IMG/VR virus record: IMGVR_UViG_3300022223_000001
Location: 1-64,000 of that record
Origin: a virus
DNA: 64,000 bases
Direction: 5' to 3' (one strand)
Both the position numbers and the translations under genes were made by a program. The notes below the pieces were generated by a model that ran no database searches, was not told where the DNA came from, and saw nothing but the letters and a program-made list of their open reading frames with translations. Positions 57,740-64,000 of this stretch are shown here, piece by piece. Within the stretch, counting starts at the first letter, position 1; each line of letters opens with the position of its first letter.

Positions 57740-58744
57740 ATGAACTTCTTCGACATCGATTTCTCGACGCTCTCGCCGGCGCAGAGGCTGCAACTGGGCG
57801 CGGTCGCCAACGGGATGAACCTCGACGCCAACGAGACGGCGCTTCTCGAGCGGCAGCTGCGGCACATGGAGGCGCAGCTGTACGAGGTCGAGTACCCGGA
57901 GCTGCGCCACACGCGCTACATCCCGCAGGACACCTCGACGCCCGTTGGCGCCGAGTCGATCCTGTACCGGGTGATGGATCAGGTCCGAGCGGCCGCGCTC
58001 ATCACCGACTACGCGAACGACCTCCCGAACGTCGACGTGATCCTCAAGGAGTACCCGATCCCGATCAAGGGCTACGGCAACCACTACAAGTACTCCCTGC
58101 GCGACCTGCAGCACGCAGCCTTCAGCGGTCAGCCGATCGACACGCTGCGCGCCCAGACCGCGCGCGACTCCATCGAACAGTCGCTCGACGAGGTCGCCTG
58201 CCTTGGCGAGCCGAGCGTGGGCATCAAGGGCTTCATCAACAACGACGCGGTGGACATCCTGACCGCCGCGACGGTCGGCGGTGACGTCACGTGGGCCGAC
58301 AAGATCAATGGCACCGGTGGTGCTGCGGCGGTGATCGCGGACATCTCGGAAATGCGGAACCACATGATCGTCGACACCGAGCAGCTCTACCGGCCCAACG
58401 CCTACCTGCTTCCGACGGCGCTCTTCGAACTCATCAACACCACGCCGTTCAGCGCCAGCGGCGGCAGCGACCGGACCATCCTGGAGTGGTTCCGGCAGAA
58501 CAATCCCGGCGTCAGCATCGAAGGCTGGTGGAGGTTGGACAACGCCAACGCAGCGGGCACCGGCGGGCGCATCGTCGCCTACTTCCGTGACCCGCGCATC
58601 CTGGTCGAGAAGGCCGTGATGCCCTTCAATCAGCTGCCTCCGCAGGCCAAGTCGCTGGCCTTCATCATCAACTGCTGGGCGCTGACCGGCGGCACGCACA
58701 TCTACCGCCCAAAGGGCGTGGTCTTCATGGACGGCGCCAACTGA
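57740..58744 (+). CDS. Major capsid protein (DUF2184-type)
   Basis: 334 aa. EVEYPELRHTRYIPQDTSTPVGAESILYRVMDQ, KEYPIPIKGYGNHYKYSLRDLQHAAFSG, VACLGEPSVGIKGFINND, LEWFRQNNPGVSI and MPFNQLPPQAKSLAFIINCWALTGGTHIYRPKGVVFMD mark the DUF2184 capsid family. HK97-like fold is expected. Preceded by AGGAA. Confidence 0.88.
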   Translation: MNFFDIDFSTLSPAQRLQLGAVANGMNLDANETALLERQLRHMEAQLYEVEYPELRHTRYIPQDTSTPVGAESILYRVMDQVRAAALITDYANDLPNVDVILKEYPIPIKGYGNHYKYSLRDLQHAAFSGQPIDTLRAQTARDSIEQSLDEVACLGEPSVGIKGFINNDAVDILTAATVGGDVTWADKINGTGGAAAVIADISEMRNHMIVDTEQLYRPNAYLLPTALFELINTTPFSASGGSDRTILEWFRQNNPGVSIEGWWRLDNANAAGTGGRIVAYFRDPRILVEKAVMPFNQLPPQAKSLAFIINCWALTGGTHIYRPKGVVFMDGAN

Positions 58745-58798
58745 GGCGCTGGCCTGATCGCTCTGTTCTGCTGACCTCAAACCGCGACGAGAGACTCC

Positions 58799-59254
58799 AT
58801 GACTCGGACCATCATCAACAAGCGCAAGCACTCGCTGAAGACCGAGAACGGCGTGCTGCTACGCCCGGGCAAGAACGACCTGGGCGCGGCAAAGGTCGAG
58901 GCGCTCCGCAAGAGCGAGGCCGCCAGGACCTGGCACGAGCTCAGCTGGATCAGCGTGCAGAAGCCCCCGCCCGAGAGCCTCGGCGCGGACCTCGGCGGCG
59001 ACGAGGAGAGCGACTCCCCACTGCGCAGCCTGAACGCCAAGGAAGCGATCGCCATGGTCGCGTCGGTGGAGGACGCCGAAATGCTGCTCGGCATCCTCGA
59101 CGACGAGAAGCGCAGCACGGTGCGCTCCGCCATCGAGCGACGTCTCGACGAACTTACGGCCGCCAGCGGCGAGGGCGGCGGTCAGGGCGACGAGAGCGAC
59201 AGCGGCGCAGGGGCCAGCGAAGGCGGCGAGGGCTCGGCCCCTGGCGACGGCTGA
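58799..59254 (+). CDS. Hypothetical protein after capsid
   Basis: 151 aa. RTIINKRKHSLKTENGVLLRPGKNDLG, then a helix (AKEAIAMVASVEDAEMLLGILDDEKRSTVRSAIERRLDEL) and a Gly/Ser/Glu-rich tail. It may aid head-tail joining, by position only. Confidence 0.52.
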   Translation: MTRTIINKRKHSLKTENGVLLRPGKNDLGAAKVEALRKSEAARTWHELSWISVQKPPPESLGADLGGDEESDSPLRSLNAKEAIAMVASVEDAEMLLGILDDEKRSTVRSAIERRLDELTAASGEGGGQGDESDSGAGASEGGEGSAPGDG

Positions 59255-59274
59255 CGCCCGTCAGGACCTAAGCC

Positions 59275-59562
59275 GTGGCCGTCACCTACGCCCAGTTCAT
59301 CATCGACTTCCCTGAGTTCGCCAGCGCGCCTCAGCCGGTGGTCGAGTATGAGCTGGGCGTCGCTGCGCGCTCGGTCAACTCGGCGATGTTCGCCGAGCAG
59401 GCCAACGACGCGATCGCGCTGCTCGCCGCGCACAAGATGGCGCTGCGCCCCGGCGGCGAGTTCGCCCGGCTCCAGACCAAGGACGGCACGGCCAAGACCA
59501 CGTTCGGCGAGCAGTACAAGGAGATGCTCACGCACGTCGCGCCGGGGGACAGGGTGCCGTGA
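59275..59562 (+). CDS. DUF4054-like head-tail connector
   Basis: 95 aa, GTG start. FIIDFPEFASAPQPVVEYELGVAARSVNSAMFAEQANDAIALLAAHKMAL matches the small all-helical connector family placed after the capsid. It links the portal to the tail completion proteins. Confidence 0.7.
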   Translation: MAVTYAQFIIDFPEFASAPQPVVEYELGVAARSVNSAMFAEQANDAIALLAAHKMALRPGGEFARLQTKDGTAKTTFGEQYKEMLTHVAPGDRVP

Positions 59563-59563
59563 C

Positions 59564-60049
59564 GTGGGTCGCACGCGCGTCAAGGTGGTGGACCGCGACC
59601 GGGGCTTCAAGCGCATCCGGCGCGAGCTGAGGTCTCGGCGAATCGAGATCACCGTCGGGGTCCAGGGCCCGCTGGGGGCTGCCGTCCATGGCGGCAGCGG
59701 CGACGCCACGGTGGCCGACATCGCGGCCTTCAACGAGCTGGGCCTGGGCGTGCCGGAGCGTTCGTTTCTGCGCTCCACGTTGGACGCCAACGCGAAGAAG
59801 TACCGCAAGCTGCTCGCCGGCGTCGGCCAGGCCGCCATTGATGGCCGGGTCACGCTCGAGCAGGGGGCTGGCATCGTCGGCGAGGTGGCGGTGGGTGACG
59901 CCAAGCAGGCCATCGCGGATGGCATCCCACCGCCCAACGCACCATCCACCATCGAGCGCAAGGGCAGCAGCCGCACGCTGATCGACACCGGTCAGATGCG
60001 TAGCGCCATCACGAAGCAGGTGAAGATCACCAAGGCGGGAGGGTCGTAG
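59564..60049 (+). CDS. Neck/tail completion-like protein
   Basis: 161 aa, GTG at 59564. GFKRIRRELRSRRIEITVGVQGPLGAAVHGGSGDATVADIAAFNELGLGVPERSFLRSTLD is the landmark of phage neck proteins (virion morphogenesis type). C-terminal TLIDTGQMRSAITKQV is the usual end. Starts one base after the previous stop. Confidence 0.68.
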   Translation: MGRTRVKVVDRDRGFKRIRRELRSRRIEITVGVQGPLGAAVHGGSGDATVADIAAFNELGLGVPERSFLRSTLDANAKKYRKLLAGVGQAAIDGRVTLEQGAGIVGEVAVGDAKQAIADGIPPPNAPSTIERKGSSRTLIDTGQMRSAITKQVKITKAGGS

Positions 60050-60050
60050 C

Positions 60051-60638
60051 GTGGCAACGCCGATGGATTGGACGCCGGTGTGGAACGGTATTCGCGACTG
60101 GGTGGTGGCGGTGACGGGCCTGCAGGCGAGCGACGTCAACTGGCGCGACTGGCCGCAGAAGTTTGCCGGCCCAACGCAGGTGCGGCTGAACCCGCTCGCG
60201 GCGCCGATGGTCGACACCGAGCTGTCCTACAGCGACACCGGCACCGACCTCGAGGCGGCGCAGGAGGGGCTCACGCTGCTCACGGTCTCGATCGCCGTGC
60301 GCAGCCGCAGCCAGGACCCGGCCAAGTTCGGCCTGCGCGAGGCGAAGCTCCTCGAGGCCGCCATCGTCGATACCGAGGAGCTGGTCGCGCTCGAAGCGCT
60401 GTGCGTCTACCCGGCCCGGGTGGCGCGCGGCGTGCAGATCGGCGCCTACGAGTGGGACGGACGCATGGAGCAGCTGTGCACGCTCGACATCGAGTTCGCG
60501 GTGTCGACCACCCAGGCGATGGGGCCCGTCGGGTGGTTCGACCATGTCGAGGTCAGTTCAGACACGAGCAACGTAGACGGGTCGCCGCTACCGGCTGAAC
60601 TGCAGCTCTCGAAAAAGCAGGTTGGACCGCCGCCATGA
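60051..60638 (+). CDS. Neck protein (tail terminator-like)
   Basis: 195 aa, GTG start. WNGIRDWVVAVTGL, DWPQKFAGPTQVRLNPLAAP, TLLTVSIAVRSRSQDPAKFGLREAKLLEAAIVD resembles phage tail-terminator/LIC12162-like neck proteins. The C-terminus (QLSKKQVGPPP) is loose. ATGA overlap with sheath gene. Confidence 0.65.
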   Translation: MATPMDWTPVWNGIRDWVVAVTGLQASDVNWRDWPQKFAGPTQVRLNPLAAPMVDTELSYSDTGTDLEAAQEGLTLLTVSIAVRSRSQDPAKFGLREAKLLEAAIVDTEELVALEALCVYPARVARGVQIGAYEWDGRMEQLCTLDIEFAVSTTQAMGPVGWFDHVEVSSDTSNVDGSPLPAELQLSKKQVGPPP

Positions 60639-61975
60639 GCCTCGACTCCATCGTCTCCGTAACCATCGACAAGGTCGACGCGAGCCTCGAGCGCACGGCC
60701 TTCGATGCGGTCCTGATCGCCGGCTACCACACGGTCTGGGTAGGGCCCGAGAAGACGCGGTTCTACAGCGCCTCCGGTGGCCTGGCCGCGATGGTCACCG
60801 ACGGCTTCCTGGCGACCGACCCGATCTACCTGTGCGCGCAGGCCTTCCTCGCGGCCAATCCGCACGTCAGCGGCTTCAAGATCGGCAAGCTGGACTCGGC
60901 GCCAAGCTGGACCGGGCAGATCACGCCGGTCAACGTCACCGAGGGCTTCGTCTACGACTTCGACGTCATCTCGCATGCCGGGGTGAGCACCAACATCACC
61001 TACACGAATGGGGCCGCCGAGACCGTCGCCACGGTCGTTGACGCACTGGTCGCTGCGATCACCGCCATCACCGCCATCACCGCAGCCGACGACATCACCC
61101 ATGCCACGGTGACCACCGACGGCGTGGGTGAGCTGGCGGCCATCGTGAGCACGCACTCTCGCGCCGACCTCAAGGTGGAGAACCTGACCGCCGACCCCGG
61201 TCTGGCGACCGACCTCACGGCCATCGAGGCGGCCGACGACGCATGGTACGGCCTGCTGCTGGCCTCCAACAGCCCGGCCGAGGTGCTGGCGGCCATGGCC
61301 TGGGCGGAGAGCCGCACGAAGCTGCTGGGCACCACAGCGAGCGACAGCGAGTGCAAGGACGCTGCGGTCACCGACGACGTGATCAGCACCTCGCAGACCA
61401 ACAGCTACTTCCGTAGCTGGATCCAGTTCTGCGAGAACGACCTCGACTACGCCGCCGCCACGCTGATGGGCGAGGAGTTTCCGTTCCAGCCCGGCTCGCG
61501 CACCTGGGAGTACAAGACGCTTCCGGGCGTCGCGGTCTCTCCGCTTACCGCGGCCGAGGTCGCCGCGCTCATCGGCAAGAACGCCGTCATCTACGTCACG
61601 GTCGCCGGCCGCAACGTCACCCGCAACGCCAAGACCCCGGGCGGCGAGTGGATCGACGTCACGCACGGCATCGATGAGATGCACGCGCGGATGCAGGAGG
61701 ACGTCTTCGGCGTGCTCGTGTCCAACGGCAAGGTCCCCTACACCAAGGCCGGCGTCGCCCTGGTGGTCAATCCGGTGCAGGGCGTGCTGGACGCGCGCGC
61801 CGACGAGTCGATCGGCTTCATCGCCAAAGACCCCGCGCCGGTCGCCAGCGGTCCGGACCCGAAGACCGTCAGCGCCGCGGACAAGGCCGTTCGCAAGCTC
61901 CCGAACGTCAACTTCAGCTGCACGCTCGCCGGCGCCATCCACGCCGTCAACATCAACGGCAAGGTCTCGGTGTAA
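60635..61975 (+). CDS. Tail sheath protein (DUF3383-type)
   Basis: 446 aa. FYSASGGLAAMVTDGFLATDPIYLCAQAFLAANP, SEVDD-type AADDAWYGLLLASNSPAEVLAAMAWAESRTKLLG, AAATLMGEEFPFQPGSRTWEYKTLPGVAVSPLTAAEVAALIGKN are DUF3383 marks. Marks the phage as a myovirus. Its internal segment has a run AITAITAITA of near-identical triplets. Confidence 0.87.
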   Translation: MSLDSIVSVTIDKVDASLERTAFDAVLIAGYHTVWVGPEKTRFYSASGGLAAMVTDGFLATDPIYLCAQAFLAANPHVSGFKIGKLDSAPSWTGQITPVNVTEGFVYDFDVISHAGVSTNITYTNGAAETVATVVDALVAAITAITAITAADDITHATVTTDGVGELAAIVSTHSRADLKVENLTADPGLATDLTAIEAADDAWYGLLLASNSPAEVLAAMAWAESRTKLLGTTASDSECKDAAVTDDVISTSQTNSYFRSWIQFCENDLDYAAATLMGEEFPFQPGSRTWEYKTLPGVAVSPLTAAEVAALIGKNAVIYVTVAGRNVTRNAKTPGGEWIDVTHGIDEMHARMQEDVFGVLVSNGKVPYTKAGVALVVNPVQGVLDARADESIGFIAKDPAPVASGPDPKTVSAADKAVRKLPNVNFSCTLAGAIHAVNINGKVSV

Positions 61976-61987
61976 CGGGAGGTTATC

Positions 61988-62413
61988 GTGGGCACCAAGC
62001 GACACAACCCCGGTCAGATCATCTTCGCCTGGGCCGGGCTGAACATCCGGGGCTACGCGGCCGAGGGTTTCATCACCATCAACCGCACCTCCGAGGCTAC
62101 CCAGTCGAGCGTCGGCGCCAACGCCGAGGTCACCGTCGAGGTGATCCCCGACGACCGCAAGCGGATTACGCTGCGGCTGCAGCGATCCAGTGACGACAAC
62201 AAGGCGCTGACCAAGATTTTTCAGGCCCAGCGCACCAGCGGAGACGTGTTCTTTTCGCCTCTGCTCATCGAGGACCCGAACGTGGGCGACAAGCATGTGG
62301 CGCCCACGTGCTGGATCATGGACGAGCCCGATCCGGAGTACTCGGCGCAGGTCGGCATCTCCGAGTGGGTCTTCGAAGCGGCGAACATGCAGAGCTTCCA
62401 CGGCGGGGTCTAG
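61988..62413 (+). CDS. Tail tube protein (DUF3277-type)
   Basis: 141 aa, GTG start. NPGQIIFAWAGLNIRGYAAEGFITINRTSEATQSSVGANAEV, RITLRLQRSSDDNKALTKIFQ are DUF3277 signatures for the tube subunit inside the contractile sheath. Confidence 0.85.
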   Translation: MGTKRHNPGQIIFAWAGLNIRGYAAEGFITINRTSEATQSSVGANAEVTVEVIPDDRKRITLRLQRSSDDNKALTKIFQAQRTSGDVFFSPLLIEDPNVGDKHVAPTCWIMDEPDPEYSAQVGISEWVFEAANMQSFHGGV

Positions 62414-62415
62414 CC

Positions 62416-62994
62416 GTGGCGCTACGCACCGACGACCGGTTGATCGGCAAGCACACCTACCGGGTGCGCCAGCTGCCCTATCTTGAATCGCTCGCGGTGC
62501 TGCCGTACCTGCCGCAGATGCTCGGGCCGACGCTGGCCGCGGTGCTCGAGGGCACGGCCGACGGCGAACTCGCGGCGCTCATGTCGAGTGCTGCCAAGGG
62601 CGACGGCGAGGAGGGCAAGGGCGGGCTGCTCAATGCCGACGTGTCGGCGCTCTTTCCGCTGCTGGCTCGCATTCTGCGCGAAGCTGCGATGCTGCCCGAC
62701 GAATCGATCGCGCGCGCGCTGCAGAGCGTTGCCAAGGCGTTCGCGAAGACCACGTGCATCGTGGGCTCGAAGGAGAAGTTCGGCGTCGACGAGGCGGAGC
62801 TTGGCCCGCTCGAAGCGGAGCACTGGCCCGCGCACTGGAGCGAGTGGGCCGGCTGGATCGCGTTCTGCATCGAGGTCAACTACAGCTCTTTTTTAGGCGA
62901 CAAGCTCAGCGCCGGCGTCCTGTCGGGTCTGGCAAAGGCACCGTCGTCGTCCCAATCCCCGACGGCCTCGACTGGGGGGTCTGGCGGATCCTGA
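62416..62994 (+). CDS. Tail assembly chaperone, first product
   Basis: 192 aa, GTG 3 nt after the tube stop. Helical: RVRQLPYLESLAVLPYLPQMLGPTLAAVLEG and FPLLARILREAAMLPDESIARALQSVAKAFAKTTC. The gene carries a TTTTTTA heptamer near its 3' end and is followed by a -1 frame extension, as in gpG/gpGT-type chaperones, which prepare the tape measure. Confidence 0.78.
   Translation: MALRTDDRLIGKHTYRVRQLPYLESLAVLPYLPQMLGPTLAAVLEGTADGELAALMSSAAKGDGEEGKGGLLNADVSALFPLLARILREAAMLPDESIARALQSVAKAFAKTTCIVGSKEKFGVDEAELGPLEAEHWPAHWSEWAGWIAFCIEVNYSSFLGDKLSAGVLSGLAKAPSSSQSPTASTGGSGGS
62889..62895 (+). promoter_or_regulatory. -1 ribosomal frameshift site TTTTTTA
   Basis: In the chaperone frame the heptamer reads T-TTT-TTA after TCT, an X-XXY-YYZ slippery site identical to that of HIV-1. 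Slipping back one base continues as F-F-R-R-Q into the frame that ends at 63128. Confidence 0.8.
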
Positions 62995-63128
62995 GCTCGC
63001 CGCGAATCACGGTGAGCCTGGTCGAGCTCGAGGAGCGATGGAGCGTGGACGACTGGCTGGACGCGCACTTGGCCCTGGACGTCTGGGACGAGCTCGAGCA
63101 CCAGTCCAGAGCGCGGGCGGGCGGGTGA
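62895..63128 (+). CDS. Tail assembly chaperone extension (second product by -1 frameshift)
   Basis: 78-codon extension reached by -1 slippage at 62889-62895. It has no own start in the useful part; GLDWGVWRILSSPRITVSLVELEERWSVDDWLDAHLALDVWDELE is well structured, and is the typical acidic chaperone second half. The fusion would be about 236 aa. It ends 4 nt before the tape measure start. Confidence 0.72.
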   Translation, partial: RRQAQRRRPVGSGKGTVVVPIPDGLDWGVWRILSSPRITVSLVELEERWSVDDWLDAHLALDVWDELEHQSRARAGG

Positions 63129-63132
63129 GGCG

Positions 63133-64000
63133 ATGATCGTCCGTGAGCTCATCACGCTGCTCGGCATCGAGGTCGACGACGGCGACATGCGCAAGGTCGA
63201 CACCGCGGTCACGCGGTTCGAAGACCGGATGCGCAAGGTCGGCCAGTTCATCGGCGGATCGGTCTTCATCGCAGGCTTCGCGCGCGCCGCCGGCGCCGCC
63301 GTCCAGTTCGCTTCCGACGCCGAGGAGACGCTGAACGTCCTCCGCGAGACATTCGAGTCCAACGCGGCCGAGGTCGAGGCTTGGTCGGTGCGCGTGGCTC
63401 GCGAGGTGGGGCGCAGCGAGTTCCTGATGCGCGAGATGGCGGGCACCATCGGCGCCGTGCTCACGCCCATGATGGCGGGCAACACCCAGGCCTCGGCCGA
63501 GATGAGCACGCAGCTGGCGCAGCTCGCGGTGGATCTGGCCAGCTTCTTCAACTCGACGGAGAGCGATGCGCTGAATGCCTTGCGCTCGGCCATCACCGGC
63601 GAGGTCGAGCCGATGAAGCGCTTCGGCGTGGTGCTGACCGAGGCGAATCTTCAGAACTTCGCGCTCGAGCAGGGCATCCGCAAGCAGGTCAAGGCCATGA
63701 ACCAGGCCGAGAAGACCGCGCTTCGCTACCAGGCGATCATGCACTTCACCGCCAAGGCGCAGGGCGACGCCGCGCGCACCGGTGACGGCTTTGCCAACGC
63801 GTCGCGGGCGGCGGCCGACGGCGTCAAGGACCTGGCCACGCGCATCGGCGATCGGCTGTTGCCTTTCGCGACTCGGCTGCTCATCTGGACCCGTGACACG
63901 ACGCGCAGCTTCATCGAGTTCACGCAGCACAGCCACATCCTCGAAGCCGGCCTGATCACGATGGGGGCGGCGATCGCGGCGCTGGCGGTGGTGATGGTGG
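63133..64000 (+). CDS. Tail tape measure protein (partial, runs off the window)
   Basis: 289 codons visible, no stop. MIVRELITLLGIEVDDGDMRKVDTAVTRFEDRMRKVGQ, ASDAEETLNVLRETF, EVGRSEFLMREMAGTIGAVLTPMM, LAQLAVDLASFFNSTESDALNALRSAITGEVEPMKRFGV are hallmarks of tape measure N-termini. A hydrophobic segment begins at the edge (ILEAGLITMGAAIAALAVVMV). It sets tail length and is injected first. Confidence 0.88.
   Translation, partial: MIVRELITLLGIEVDDGDMRKVDTAVTRFEDRMRKVGQFIGGSVFIAGFARAAGAAVQFASDAEETLNVLRETFESNAAEVEAWSVRVAREVGRSEFLMREMAGTIGAVLTPMMAGNTQASAEMSTQLAQLAVDLASFFNSTESDALNALRSAITGEVEPMKRFGVVLTEANLQNFALEQGIRKQVKAMNQAEKTALRYQAIMHFTAKAQGDAARTGDGFANASRAAADGVKDLATRIGDRLLPFATRLLIWTRDTTRSFIEFTQHSHILEAGLITMGAAIAALAVVMV

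Overview
The window reads as most of the genome of a temperate, contractile-tailed bacteriophage (myovirus morphology). The left edge starts in the baseplate genes (gp25-like, gpJ-like, DUF2612-like). The right edge stops inside a tail tape measure gene, the gene that normally precedes the baseplate. The two ends therefore look like the two sides of one tail module, and the full genome is probably circular or permuted and only a few kb longer. The DNA is GC-rich throughout, with dense genes and many 4-nt ATGA/GTGA overlaps.

Host: two proteins point to Myxococcota or a related deltaproteobacterial lineage. One is a sigma-70 region-4-like protein with a preceding Cys pair and a CALDVAERGG segment, a family I associate with myxobacteria. 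The other is a small secreted lipoprotein rich in D/A/G/P, typical of those bacteria. This is inference, not proof.

Layout. 1-7.6 kb (+): baseplate, a beta-propeller receptor-binding protein, repeat-built tail fibre and LamG-like protein. 7.6-10.6 kb (+): lysis cassette (two membrane proteins, DUF6527, M15 peptidase endolysin) and the lipoprotein. 10.6-23.2 kb (-): an accessory and integration region with a membrane protein, two DNA methyltransferases, a PD-(D/E)XK nuclease, an SNF2-type helicase, DUF1643, a tyrosine integrase with a tRNA-derived attP inside its own reading frame, a small serine recombinase, an NTase-like protein, an ASCH protein and several Cys-rich proteins. 23.2-32.6 kb (-): recombination and replication genes (ParB-like, coiled-coil DUF1351-like, a RecD2 helicase split into two genes by an HNH endonuclease gene, a Cas4/RecB-like nuclease), driven from a leftward early promoter near 32.65 kb, with a terminator-like hairpin inside the operon. 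32.6-34.6 kb: immunity region with a LuxR-type HTH protein, a repressor and a divergent Cro-like gene. 34.6-46.7 kb (+): replication (DUF3854/DUF927 primase-helicase), an 11-copy iteron cluster, RuvC-like resolvase, sigma-like regulator, two more methyltransferases and a DEAH helicase. 46.7-64 kb (+): terminase, portal, a very long MuF head protein with an ART-like C-terminal region, a macro-domain protein, DUF2213 protease, capsid, neck, sheath (DUF3383), tube (DUF3277), tail chaperones with a TTTTTTA slippery site, and the tape measure.

The most interesting points are: the MuF/ART-like protein next to a macro-domain gene; the recD2 gene split by HNH; the C5-methyltransferase gene in which a second reading frame carries the stronger coding signature; attP inside int; and the iteron cluster behind the primase-helicase gene.
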